Source of the DNA: Bacteroides sp.
Lineage (GTDB): Bacteria > Bacteroidota > Bacteroidia > Bacteroidales > Muribaculaceae
Assembly: GCA_014801875.1 (NCBI GenBank)
Contig: JAAVDJ010000040.1
Location: 62,001-126,000, forward strand
Reading direction: 5' to 3'
DNA length: 64,000 bases
The notes under the pieces were generated by a model. That model worked only from the letters and a program-made list of their open reading frames with translations, was not told where the DNA came from and searched no databases. A program made the translations under genes and the position numbers. Positions within the stretch are counted from its first letter, which is position 1. Each line of letters begins with the position of its first letter. Of this stretch, positions 40,300-48,188 are shown piece by piece.

Positions 40300-40962
40300 T
40301 TAAGATTTGAGACGAGCCACCGGAGTGATGCCTCCTTTGACGTTTTGTTTCATCTCCACGAGAATCTCCGAGTCAAGGGGAAGGTATAGGTCTACTCTTG
40401 AGCCGAATTTGATGAACCCGAGATGGCCGTCGATGTTTGCCTCATGTCCTTTGCGTGCGTAAGTTACAATACGGCGCGCCATGGCTCCGGCTATCTGGCG
40501 CGCGGTGAGCCGTGCCCCTCCATTTGTGACGATGCCTATGGTGCTGCGTTCGTTTTCAGTGCTTGATTTGGGAAGATAGGCGGAGAGGAAGCGTCCTCGG
40601 TGGTGGCGCACATATTCCACTGTACCATCTACGGGATACCAATTGGCGTGGACGTTGAGGGGAGACATGAAAACGGAGAGCATGATTGCCTCCGATTTAA
40701 GGTATTCAGGCTCGAACACCCTCTCTATCGCCACCACACGCCCGTCGACGGAGCTGACAACCATGTTTTTTCTCGGTCCGCGATATTTCCTTTTCGGACA
40801 GCGGAAAAAATTGAATACGAAAAGATAGACCACAATGGAAATTGCGGAAAATACCCCCGGGATAGTATAGGGAGGCATAAACAGCCACACCGGTGCATTT
40901 AAGGCGGCGAGCACGATGAAGAGCAGAATAAGTATGTTGGTTCCTTCTCGATGAATCTTCAC
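40300..40962 (-). CDS. psd: Phosphatidylserine decarboxylase family protein
   Basis: Psd converts phosphatidylserine to phosphatidylethanolamine with a pyruvoyl prosthetic group made by self-cleavage. The about 220-aa protein carries KIHREGTNILILLF near the start, a membrane segment, FMSPLNVHANWYPVDGTVEYV, the N-terminal family motif VVSSVDGRVVAIERV, and the cleavage site in GFIKFGSRVDLYLP (Ser of GS becomes the pyruvoyl group). No ATG start fits: the GTG at 40962 gives MKIHREG, while a TTG at 41022 would add 20 residues and also lies inside the predicted transcript. The upstream promoter has a full consensus. Confidence 0.92.
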   Translation of the reverse strand: MKIHREGTNILILLFIVLAALNAPVWLFMPPYTIPGVFSAISIVVYLFVFNFFRCPKRKYRGPRKNMVVSSVDGRVVAIERVFEPEYLKSEAIMLSVFMSPLNVHANWYPVDGTVEYVRHHRGRFLSAYLPKSSTENERSTIGIVTNGGARLTARQIAGAMARRIVTYARKGHEANIDGHLGFIKFGSRVDLYLPLDSEILVEMKQNVKGGITPVARLKS

Positions 40963-41050
40963 GACAATTGTTATTTCCGGTTGGCGATTTTTAAGGGTTA
41001 AATCTCTGCATTTCGAATGCAAAAAGTCCGTAAAGGGGCTTTATGAACTG

Positions 41051-41082
41051 CAAATTTAAGGTTTTTATCTCTATTTCGCAAA
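41051..41082 (-). promoter_or_regulatory. Promoter of the psd-pssA operon
   Basis: On the minus strand: TTTG (41082-41079), 20 bp, TAAATTTG (41058-41051). The start near 41044 leaves a short leader, and a -7-like TAACTTTA lies close by on the other strand for the divergent gene. Confidence 0.75.
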
Positions 41083-41128
41083 TTTTTCGTAACTTTACCC
41101 ACCTTTTTTCAACCTCCAGATAGAAGAT

Positions 41129-42097
41129 ATGAAAGAAAGAAAAGCAATGCTCGTGATCAATCCGGTGGCAGGCACCCGCTCCAAGAAAGGGGTGGAGGCT
41201 TATGTGAAGGCTCGTCTTGACGAGGCGCAAATCGCTCTGACCACCCTTGAGACCACCGCGGGCGGAGACGCTGCCCGGTTTGCAGCACAGGCTGCGCGGG
41301 AAGGGTATGAAATGGTTATTTCTGCCGGTGGAGACGGCACTGTCAATGAGATTGCGGGGGCTCTTTCCCACACCGACACGGCTCTCGGAATACTCCCGCT
41401 CGGCTCCGGAAACGGACTTGCTCGCTCGCTGAATATCCCCCAGGATGTGGGCGAGGCCATGAAGATTATTTCCGACGGAAATCTGTTAAGGGCAGACCGG
41501 GGACTGGCAAACGGAAATCCGTTTTACTGCACTTTCGGCATAGGTTTCGATGCAGCAGTGAGTGAGAAATTCGCCCGGACAAAGCGTCGGGGAAAGATGA
41601 CTTACATAAGAAACGTCATTCAGGAATTCCTAAAATACCAAAGTCAGCCTTATGCCATCTCGATTGGGGGGCAGGTCGTGACGGAGCAGGCTTTCCTTGT
41701 GGCGGTTTGCAACGCACCGCAGTATGGCAATAACGCTTATATAGCACCTCAGGCAAAACTTGACGACGGCCTCCTGGACATCACCGTGATACATTCAGGC
41801 TCCCCTATATCGACAATGCTTCTCGGGGTGGATCTGCTGGCCGGTTCGCTCGACAAAAACACCCATATAGATACTTTCCGCGTTAGCTCAGCCACAATCA
41901 CACGCCTTGAGCCGGGGGCGGCTCATATAGACGGTGACCCTTTGACCATGGGGAAGGCGATAAACATACAATGTGAGCCGGGAGTGCTGAAAGTGTATGC
42001 TCCGGAAAAGCAGGAGGAATTCAAGCCTATCGTCTCTCCTCTACGCTCGATGCTTCAGGATATACGTTACGATGTGCTGGCGAAATTGAGACAGTGA
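41129..42097 (+). CDS. Diacylglycerol kinase-like lipid kinase (YegS/DgkB type)
   Basis: The 322-aa soluble protein has the DAGK catalytic fold: VINPVAGTRSKKG, the nucleotide-binding motif SAGGDGTVNE (66-74), LPLGSGNGLARSL, and later FGIGFDAAVSEKF, LDDGLLDITVI and HIDGDPLTM. These enzymes phosphorylate diacylglycerol or related lipids to phosphatidate-like products. It diverges from psd across 166 bp and forms part of a membrane-lipid neighbourhood, possibly feeding phosphatidate back into CDP-diacylglycerol. Substrate is inferred from family only. Confidence 0.9.
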   Translation: MKERKAMLVINPVAGTRSKKGVEAYVKARLDEAQIALTTLETTAGGDAARFAAQAAREGYEMVISAGGDGTVNEIAGALSHTDTALGILPLGSGNGLARSLNIPQDVGEAMKIISDGNLLRADRGLANGNPFYCTFGIGFDAAVSEKFARTKRRGKMTYIRNVIQEFLKYQSQPYAISIGGQVVTEQAFLVAVCNAPQYGNNAYIAPQAKLDDGLLDITVIHSGSPISTMLLGVDLLAGSLDKNTHIDTFRVSSATITRLEPGAAHIDGDPLTMGKAINIQCEPGVLKVYAPEKQEEFKPIVSPLRSMLQDIRYDVLAKLRQ

Positions 42098-42224
42098 CAA
42101 AATGTCTTACACTGGGAAGGGCAACTTTTATGATATTTCGTGAAACTCCAATTTTATAATTATTGAGATACTAAGCGGTTATATATTTTAACAATTTCAG
42201 AAAGTCGCAAAAAGTTATATATTG

Positions 42225-42267
42225 GTTTGGTTTAACTCGGGTATATATAACCCGAATTAAACCAAAC
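42225..42267. promoter_or_regulatory. 43-bp palindrome, candidate AbiEi operator
   Basis: Arms GTTTGGTTTAACTCGGGT (42225-42242) and ACCCGAATTAAACCAAAC (42250-42267) match with one mismatch around ATATATA. Known AbiEi antitoxins bind inverted repeats in their promoter and repress it. The palindrome is about 70 bp upstream of the -33 element, further than a simple operator. Confidence 0.5.
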
Positions 42268-42333
42268 TTAATTGTGAAATCACAAGTTGTCTTATTGGGA
42301 TATGTGAAATTGTAAATGTTGCGATGTAATCAC

Positions 42334-42364
42334 TTGTATAATTGGAAATAAAGCACTAACTTTG
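42334..42364 (+). promoter_or_regulatory. Promoter of the AbiE pair
   Basis: TTG at 42334-42336, 20 bp, TAACTTTG at 42357-42364. Start near 42371, immediately before the leader hairpin. Confidence 0.7.
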
Positions 42365-42375
42365 CGCTACATAAA

Positions 42376-42402
42376 AAGGACAATAAAGCGTTTATTGTCC
42401 TT
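42376..42402 (+). promoter_or_regulatory. Leader hairpin of the AbiE pair
   Basis: Perfect 12-bp stem AAGGACAATAAA (42376-42387) / TTTATTGTCCTT (42391-42402) with a GCG loop, inside the leader and 15 nt before the ATG. There is no T-run afterwards, so it is more likely a translational or operator element than a terminator. Confidence 0.6.
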
Positions 42403-42417
42403 CTGTAATCCGCAAAA

Positions 42418-43029
42418 ATGAAACAGGCCATAATATCGAAAGTCAATCGTAGCAGGAAGGGGACAATCTTCTTGTCGGATAGTTTTTTGCCCATTGATAC
42501 CCATTACGCCTCCAATATTTTATCGGAACTGTGTAATGCCGGTAAACTCGTCAGAGTCGCAACCGGGATATATGTTAAGCCAAAGATGTCAAGGTTTGGA
42601 CCTGTGATGCCTACAATCGGCGAAATTGCGCAAACCATAGCAAAACGTGATGATGCACAACTATTGCCAACAGGAGCTACTGCCGAGAACTATCTCGGTT
42701 TTTCAACACAGGTTCCAATGAACGCCGTATATCTTACATCAGGTACTCCTCGAAAAATAAAGATTGGCCGAAGGGCTTTGACGCTTAAACATAGTGTGCC
42801 GTCAACATTTGCCTATAAGGGTAAAATTTTGCCTATATTAGTGCTTGCACTAAAATCTATCAAGCAGTATAACATTGACACTGAAATCCTTGATATTGTT
42901 TATGGAGTATTGAAGGACAATCCTGAGGACGACACTTGGCATGAGGATATAGCCCATGCTCCACGCTGGATTAGAAAAATAGTAATCGAAACAAAAGAAA
43001 AAATCAAACGAAATGAGCAGATGGATTGA
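42418..43029 (+). CDS. AbiEi-type antitoxin (DUF6088 family)
   Basis: The 203-aa protein has an N-terminal winged-helix (GTIFLSDSFLPIDTHYASN, ILSELCNAGKLVRVATGIYV), as in AbiEi antitoxins. A C-terminal domain follows (LPTGATAENYLGFSTQVPM, VYLTSGTPRKIKIGRRAL, PILVLALKSIKQYN) typical of the DUF6088/AbiEi group of Bacteroidota. AbiE systems are type IV toxin-antitoxin modules that give abortive infection against phage; the antitoxin represses the promoter. It overlaps the toxin gene by 17 bp. Codon use is more AT-rich than in the neighbouring lipid genes, suggesting acquisition. Confidence 0.88.
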   Translation: MKQAIISKVNRSRKGTIFLSDSFLPIDTHYASNILSELCNAGKLVRVATGIYVKPKMSRFGPVMPTIGEIAQTIAKRDDAQLLPTGATAENYLGFSTQVPMNAVYLTSGTPRKIKIGRRALTLKHSVPSTFAYKGKILPILVLALKSIKQYNIDTEILDIVYGVLKDNPEDDTWHEDIAHAPRWIRKIVIETKEKIKRNEQMD

Positions 43030-44035
43030 CGCTTCGGATGCAGACCGCCAGCAGTCGGCTTACATCATAGCAACCGAAAAGAATATTAGCGAAGGTGCAG
43101 TTGAAAAAGACTGGTGGGTAACTGCCATTCTGAAAGTGCTGTTTTCTCTTTCGCCGGCTAAATATATGTTCTTTAAGGGAGGTACAAGCCTCAGTAAAGG
43201 ATGGAACTTGATAGACCGCTTTTCGGAAGATATCGACATCGCACTATATCGTGACTTCTATCTCGATATTTTGGGTAAAGAATGTGCCAAAGCATCCACG
43301 AACAATCAGGTCAAGAATCTGCGTATTGCCAATCGCGATTATATCCTTGGCGAATTTACAGAGGAATTGACTACGAAACTCAATGAAGCTGGATTGAGCG
43401 AAGGTCTGGTTGTACCGATAACGACAAAAAAGGATGGCTCACCAATCGACCACGATAGCGACCCGGTAATCATTGAAATTCATTATCCGGTTAAGATTAG
43501 CTCTGATGCCTATGTTCGCCCCGTTGTCAAGATTGAGATAAGTTGTCTTTCGATGAAAGAGCCTTACGAAGTCAAGCGCATATCTTCTCTTGTTGGAGAG
43601 GCGTTTCCTCAAATTGACGCTGAGACCATTGCCGACATTCCGACTATAATGCCAACGCGCACATTTCTTGAAAAAGCGTTTCTGCTAAACGAAGAATATC
43701 AGCGAAAGAATCCTCGTACCGAGCGCATGAGCCGACACCTATATGATTTGGAACGGCTAATGGATACACAATTTGCGGAGGCCGCATTGTCAGACATGGA
43801 TCTATATCACGAAATCATTGCACACCGTCAGCGATTCTATCATGTTGGTGGTGTCAATTATGAACTCAACCACCCGTCAACAATCACATTTTGCCCCACA
43901 GGAGATTTGCGAGAAAAGATGCGACTTGACTACGAAGCAATGAAAACCTCGATGATTTACGGCGAAAAGCTGGACTTTGAATCACTAATTGCCAGACTGG
44001 AACAACTGCAAAAGTATTTTAAATCAATCAGATAA
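43013..44035 (+). CDS. AbiEii-type nucleotidyltransferase toxin
   Basis: The 340-aa protein is a nucleotidyltransferase-fold AbiEii/AbiGii toxin: EKDWWVTAILKVLF, the substrate-binding KGGTSLSKGW (55-64) and the metal-binding pair D73/D75 in RFSEDIDIALYR. Additional family regions are VVIEIHYPVKISSDAYVRP-like (here PVIIEIHYPVKISS) and HLYDLERLMDT. Family members transfer nucleotides, in some cases to the 3' end of tRNA, and arrest growth. Partner AbiEi lies directly upstream with overlapping reading frames. Confidence 0.9.
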   Translation: MSRWIDASDADRQQSAYIIATEKNISEGAVEKDWWVTAILKVLFSLSPAKYMFFKGGTSLSKGWNLIDRFSEDIDIALYRDFYLDILGKECAKASTNNQVKNLRIANRDYILGEFTEELTTKLNEAGLSEGLVVPITTKKDGSPIDHDSDPVIIEIHYPVKISSDAYVRPVVKIEISCLSMKEPYEVKRISSLVGEAFPQIDAETIADIPTIMPTRTFLEKAFLLNEEYQRKNPRTERMSRHLYDLERLMDTQFAEAALSDMDLYHEIIAHRQRFYHVGGVNYELNHPSTITFCPTGDLREKMRLDYEAMKTSMIYGEKLDFESLIARLEQLQKYFKSIR

Positions 44036-44053
44036 CATAAGATTGAGATTTCT

Positions 44054-44134
44054 ATGAATAACATTAAAGATATAGAAGAACGTACAAAAGTTGCAGCTGC
44101 AGTCAGAAAATGCAGCGAGAATCCTATGCCTTAA
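44054..44134 (+). CDS. Possible 26-residue peptide after the AbiE toxin
   Basis: An ATG at 44054 opens a frame MNNIKDIEERTKVAAAVRKC... of 26 codons ending at 44134, starting 18 bp after the toxin stop. It could be a remnant of a third gene, a small peptide or chance. No motif is visible and no SD is expected here. Confidence 0.25.
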   Translation: MNNIKDIEERTKVAAAVRKCSENPMP

Positions 44135-44171
44135 AACTCATCAAAGTTGTGTGCACAGGGTGATAAAGATG

Positions 44172-44202
44172 AAAGAGCTAAATCTTAGCGACTTAGCTCT
44201 TT
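44172..44202. terminator. Bidirectional terminator between AbiE and the fimbrial-like operon
   Basis: AAAGAGCTAA (44172-44181) / TTAGCTCTTT (44193-44202), perfect 10-bp stem with A/T flanks, between convergent transcription units. Confidence 0.75.
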
Positions 44203-44270
44203 ATTTGTGTTGCCTTGGGAGGGTGCTCACGTAGTGGGCGCCACATAGCGGTCCCGGCATCGCAAGACTC

Positions 44271-45242
44271 TTATTCGGCATTCCAGTCGCTCTCGGGGAA
44301 AAGGTCAAGCACTATGCGATCTGTCCGCGTCGACGGGTCGGCGGGTGGTGTGGCCACAAAAGCTCCGGAGAGTGTGGTGATATAGTTCTGGCGCACCTTT
44401 ATTTTCCCGGAGTTAAACTCGGTCGATAATGGATCAAGGTCATCAGCGGCGATGGTGAATGCGAGGGGGGAAAGACCCTCCTCCCTGTTTTTGCCCGACG
44501 CCAGAGTATAGAAATAGAATATTTCCCCCGAAGTGATGTCGGAGGGGGTGACGCTCCATTTCCCTCCATCGACTTCCGCAGTGGGATAATTGTAGGGGTC
44601 GGAAGCGGTAGTAGTCTTAATCTTATAACTCATCAAAGGGGAAAGCTTGGTGATTTCGACAACCATTGGACCGCTCTGAGGTAACGTGGTGGAGATTACG
44701 CGCACCTTGGCCGTGGCGCGTGGCAGGGAAATTGACTGATGGAGTTCCTCCTCCTCCTTTTCGAGGGTGACATAAGTCGCGAAACAGTCAAAGTGGTCAT
44801 TGTTGACTATCTCTGAACCGAATGCTTTCATTTTGATATCGTCAGTGCCGGATGTGTCGTAGTAGCAATCGGGGTAGAGACCGTTTTCATCGGCTGCTGA
44901 ACCGACAGGAATATAGTCAGCAAAGAGGTTGATGGCATACGACCCTGTTTCCACGTCTTCGAACACTAACGTTGATCCGTCACTTCCTTCCAACATCTGT
45001 TTCCGTTGCACAGCTTCAAATTCGCCGCTTTTATCGTTTTTCTTGAAAAGCACGGCGTTATAGCGCAATGTGTGGGTCCCGTCCGCGCGTGTTGTCGCCT
45101 TCGGCACCAACAGAGACAGGGAAATCACATCCGAGGGACCTCCTGTGGAGCGGGGATCGTCGATGACCTCCGTTGAAGAACAACCGCACATGATGCCAAA
45201 GGCCAGGAGCGGAATGATTTGTTTGATATTCATTGTTTTCAT
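44271..45242 (-). CDS. FimB/Mfa2-like lipoprotein, first
   Basis: The 323-aa lipoprotein (signal with CGC at about residue 20-22, MCGCSSTEV) has two beta-rich domains. Phrases such as TLRYNAVLFKKNDKSGEFE, GSYAINLFADYIPVGS, YYDTSGTDDIKMKAFGSEI and SLPRATAKVRVIST are characteristic of the fimbrial accessory/anchor lipoproteins (FimB/Mfa2-like, DUF6562-type) of Bacteroidales. It is the last gene of the TPR-DUF3575-lipoprotein operon. The motif set fits a surface-exposed subunit rather than an enzyme. The family assignment is by pattern only; a main fimbrillin is not excluded. Confidence 0.7.
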   Translation of the reverse strand: MKTMNIKQIIPLLAFGIMCGCSSTEVIDDPRSTGGPSDVISLSLLVPKATTRADGTHTLRYNAVLFKKNDKSGEFEAVQRKQMLEGSDGSTLVFEDVETGSYAINLFADYIPVGSAADENGLYPDCYYDTSGTDDIKMKAFGSEIVNNDHFDCFATYVTLEKEEEELHQSISLPRATAKVRVISTTLPQSGPMVVEITKLSPLMSYKIKTTTASDPYNYPTAEVDGGKWSVTPSDITSGEIFYFYTLASGKNREEGLSPLAFTIAADDLDPLSTEFNSGKIKVRQNYITTLSGAFVATPPADPSTRTDRIVLDLFPESDWNAE

Positions 45243-45287
45243 AATATTTCTTTAGTTACTGATTTCATATTTCTGTAAATTCTTTTT

Positions 45288-46301
45288 TCATTCCTCGTCG
45301 TATTCAATCACTATCTCCCCCTCCCATTCATTCTCTACATGAAGTGGACTTTGAAAGAAATTGGATAGGAATGGACCGCGCACCACGGTTGTATGATTTG
45401 GTTTCAGTGTGAAAGATATGTCTCGAGTGCGAGATATGATGGAGCGTGCCGAGTTGTAGACAGTTATGTCGGCTGTCAGTTCCTCACCGGAGGAATCAGG
45501 AAAGAGGGGAATCTCAATCACTTTGAATGCAGAGGGGTCAGGAAGCAGGAGGGGAGTGTCAGTATGCCATCCTGAGGAATAACGCGCCGGAGACCCGGTA
45601 AGAAGATTGAATGCATCCGGAGCGGGTGTCGTAAAGGAGATTTCTATGGAAAAGACTCCCGGATTTACGGTGACTGTCGGAAAGACGGAGATGAAACGTT
45701 CCGCATCGGTTGCTTCCACTCTGAGCAGGGCTGCCGGGGAGGAACAGCTGACGGGGAGAGTGTAGTCATGGGATGTTGGAGAGGGAGTGGCACTTCCGAG
45801 AGAGAAGTCGGCCTCACCGCGCAGACAGATTGGGAAAGCGAGTTGGGCGGAAGTGGCGTAGATACTTTCCCAATATGATATCACGGAGATGGAAGAGAGG
45901 TCAGCCACATCATAATGGAGCGGATTCCGGTTTTCGCTGTCCACAAGGTGACTCCAGACCAGAATATGATAATTCCTTTCCTGAAGCGGAGTAGATATCG
46001 GCAGCAAGATCGGTTTGGAGTCATCCCCATCATATCTGATGAAATTCTCTTCGTCTGCGATTGTGCGTCCGTTTTGCAAAACGAGAACCCTGAACTGATA
46101 AATTCCGCGAGGCATCTGCACTTTTTCTGTGGCTCCGTCGGAAGAATTGGAGAAATTGATTCCGAGGTTTAACGAGAGGGTAAGGGTGATGAGGGAGGGG
46201 TCTTCCGGTTCCCCTTTGGGATATGTATGTATGCATCCTCCGCAGAAAACCGCGAGGAAAATAAGGGCAGTGCATATCCTGATGAGGGGGTGGATTCTCA
46301 T
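45288..46301 (-). CDS. FimB/Mfa2-like lipoprotein, second
   Basis: The 337-aa lipoprotein (MRIHPLIRICTALIFLAVFCGGC, lipobox Cys about 23) has a two-domain architecture like fimbrial anchor proteins: PRGIYQFRVLVLQNGRTIAD, PLQERNYHILVWSHLVDSEN, HYDVADLSSISVISYWESIY, and ALLRVEATDAERFISVF. The C-terminus LKPNHTTVVRGPFLSNFFQS is typical of Bacteroidales FimB/DUF5119-like members. It overlaps DUF3575 upstream by 4 bp (ATGA). No catalytic motif is visible. Related loci in Bacteroides have a DUF3575 gene ahead of two or more such lipoproteins. Confidence 0.7.
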   Translation of the reverse strand: MRIHPLIRICTALIFLAVFCGGCIHTYPKGEPEDPSLITLTLSLNLGINFSNSSDGATEKVQMPRGIYQFRVLVLQNGRTIADEENFIRYDGDDSKPILLPISTPLQERNYHILVWSHLVDSENRNPLHYDVADLSSISVISYWESIYATSAQLAFPICLRGEADFSLGSATPSPTSHDYTLPVSCSSPAALLRVEATDAERFISVFPTVTVNPGVFSIEISFTTPAPDAFNLLTGSPARYSSGWHTDTPLLLPDPSAFKVIEIPLFPDSSGEELTADITVYNSARSIISRTRDISFTLKPNHTTVVRGPFLSNFFQSPLHVENEWEGEIVIEYDEE

Positions 46302-46840
46302 AAATCAAAAAGATAACCGATGGAAATGGAAATTTTGTCGATGCCCCAGTAGAGAGTTCGCCTCGTGTCGGCTCTTGCTCCGTTCGGGACATTATAGAAT
46401 CTGTCGTATGAAAGGGATGCCACACCGGCGCCTATAGAAAAATCGGCCATCCAGTGTGTCGCGAATTTCAGGGAGAACCCGTAGGAGACTCCGCCTCCAA
46501 GCAAAGGGCGGCGAACGTCTTGATAACGATAGTCGCCATAGCATAGATTGAACCAGGCTACGGAGGCGTGTAGTCCGAAATAGTGGCCGAAAAAACCGGG
46601 TTTCACTCTCATTCTCAACTCCGGCTGAGAGGCGAATACTCTCAGCGCTGTCTTTTCAGTGATAAACCAGGGACACCAGTAGAGCGGAAGAGCCGCGGAG
46701 AAACGCCGGGAGAAAAAATATTCCGGCTCGACGTTCATGACGGTTATTCCCCAGGCCGGGAGATTAGTTTTCAAAGCCAGAGCAGGAGGTTCCGAATGGG
46801 GGGTGAGAGTAATCAGCAGGGGAAGGAGGAGGGAGTTCAT
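46298..46840 (-). CDS. DUF3575 outer-membrane beta-barrel protein
   Basis: The 180-aa protein has the short signal-like start and DUF3575 pattern: LALKTNLPAWGITVMNVEPEY, PLYWCPWFITEKTALRVFAS, QPELRMRVKPGFFGHYFGLH and GGGVSYGFSLKFATHWMADFSIGAGVA. It ends in a Phe/Leu beta-strand (SIGYLFDL) typical of outer-membrane barrels. In Bacteroidales, DUF3575 genes commonly precede fimbrial lipoprotein genes. It overlaps both neighbours by 4 bp, so the operon is tightly coupled. Confidence 0.82.
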   Translation of the reverse strand: MNSLLLPLLITLTPHSEPPALALKTNLPAWGITVMNVEPEYFFSRRFSAALPLYWCPWFITEKTALRVFASQPELRMRVKPGFFGHYFGLHASVAWFNLCYGDYRYQDVRRPLLGGGVSYGFSLKFATHWMADFSIGAGVASLSYDRFYNVPNGARADTRRTLYWGIDKISISIGYLFDL

Positions 46841-48057
46841 GGCTGAGGCTCGGTTATCAGGTCCGCCTTTACCGGTTTGCCGTTGTTTAACTTGATTTTG
46901 AGTTGAGTGCCTATCGGCAGATGTGGCGGAATCTTAAATCTGTGAGGATGAATCCAATAGTGCCGTCCTTCGCTGTCTGTGACCCTCCATGCCACGACAT
47001 TGCTGTTGAACCCTTTTGAGGGAGTATTCTGTGGAGGGTCTTTGTGATAAGTCTTCTTTACCTCGAGCGCCGGGATGGCATCGTAGATGAAGGAGTCGGC
47101 GATAGGTTCCACTCTTTTATACGCCGGTGTTGGGTCGGCCGGGGAGGTTCCTTCAGGGATTTGAGATAGAGTGCTGTTGAAATGTCGTGAGAGATGCCAG
47201 CCGTTTTGCTCATAGACGTGCTTGAAAGAGAGGAGTTCGTATAATGCCTGGGGGTAAGCCTTGGTGTAGATCCAGGCTTTTGCCAGGGCAAGCCTCACTT
47301 TACCCTTGAATTGTTCGGGTCCGGGGGAAGAGAGGGAGCGGAACAGGAGGGAGACGTGAAGACGGAGGTCTTTTTCGGGGGAGACAAGGGAAGCGAGACG
47401 GCTCCAAAGGTAATGTTTGGAGGGAGCGATAAGGATGGCTTTTTTCAGGAGGGGGATGGCTTGGTCGGGTTGAGTCTGTAGGATATGGAGCGAAGCTCGT
47501 TGGTAAAGGAGGGAATGGGAATCCGGGAAAAGGGAGAGGGCATGGTCGGTTATGGCGGTGAGTTCCGGAGATGGAGAAGTGTTTGTCTCCATACATTCAT
47601 CTACACAGAGAGTAATCAGTTTCTCAGCTGTTGAAGAGAGCTGTTTCCCTTCGAATTCCTTTCTTCTCCAGTCTCCGGGACGTAGGTTCTCAAGATTCCA
47701 AAGGGCAGCAAAGCGGGAGATGGAGAAACGTACCATGTCGTCGCGTTGATGGTTGAAGGCGATATTCGCGGCATCTTTATAGAGGCGTATGGCCTCTGTA
47801 AGAATCATGGAGTGAAGTTTATGGGGTTTGGCGGCACGTAGTTTCAGATATTTGGCGAGCATTCTTTTCCGGATGTCAACAGCGGAGTCGGCAGCCTGAT
47901 GAAGGGCATAATAGATTATCCAACCTGTCGGGTAATGGCTTTTGGGAGGGAGGGTGTCGTTGTCGATATGCGGGGCAACTGCATTATAGACTTCAAGAGC
48001 CTTTCCGGCTTTTGCACGGTCTACCCCGTCGGATATATATTGCGCGAGTTGGTCCAT
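46837..48057 (-). CDS. TPR-like protein heading the fimbrial-type operon
   Basis: The 406-aa cytoplasmic protein has helical tetratricopeptide-like repeats through about residue 300 (ALEVYNAVAPHIDNDTLPP, HSLLYQRASLHILQTQPDQA, QALYELLSFKHVYEQNGWHL). A C-terminal beta-rich module of about 75 residues follows (NVVAWRVTDSEGRHYWIHPHRF, GTQLKIKLNNGKPVKADLI), resembling a small OB/cold-shock-like fold. I do not know its function. The start MDQLAQYISDG is set by the promoter, whose predicted transcription start lies upstream; an earlier in-frame ATG at 48120 is too close to it. Its stop codon overlaps DUF3575 by 4 bp. Confidence 0.75.
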   Translation of the reverse strand: MDQLAQYISDGVDRAKAGKALEVYNAVAPHIDNDTLPPKSHYPTGWIIYYALHQAADSAVDIRKRMLAKYLKLRAAKPHKLHSMILTEAIRLYKDAANIAFNHQRDDMVRFSISRFAALWNLENLRPGDWRRKEFEGKQLSSTAEKLITLCVDECMETNTSPSPELTAITDHALSLFPDSHSLLYQRASLHILQTQPDQAIPLLKKAILIAPSKHYLWSRLASLVSPEKDLRLHVSLLFRSLSSPGPEQFKGKVRLALAKAWIYTKAYPQALYELLSFKHVYEQNGWHLSRHFNSTLSQIPEGTSPADPTPAYKRVEPIADSFIYDAIPALEVKKTYHKDPPQNTPSKGFNSNVVAWRVTDSEGRHYWIHPHRFKIPPHLPIGTQLKIKLNNGKPVKADLITEPQP

Positions 48058-48117
48058 GACATTAGGGAACTTTTGGGTTATATTTTGGGAAAAGTATCGC
48101 GTAAGAGAGATTGAAAG

Positions 48118-48148
48118 CAAAATTATGCAAAAAGAACTGAACCTACAA
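48118..48148 (-). promoter_or_regulatory. Promoter of the TPR-DUF3575-lipoprotein operon
   Basis: On the minus strand: TTG (48148-48146), 20 bp, TAATTTTG (48125-48118). Start near 48111, leader about 54 nt. Confidence 0.75.
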
Positions 48149-48188
48149 GTTTTGTCAACGAAAACTGCAAAAATTATTCTATGACAGG

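Larger units (their letters stand above)
42098..42417. other. AT-rich control region upstream of the AbiE pair
   Basis: This 320-bp region has no gene but has unusual symmetry: a 43-bp imperfect palindrome (42225-42267), TTGTGA-AA-TCACAA (42272-42285), a consensus promoter (42334-42364) and a leader hairpin (42376-42402). It is clearly more AT-rich than the dgk gene next to it. Confidence 0.65.
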
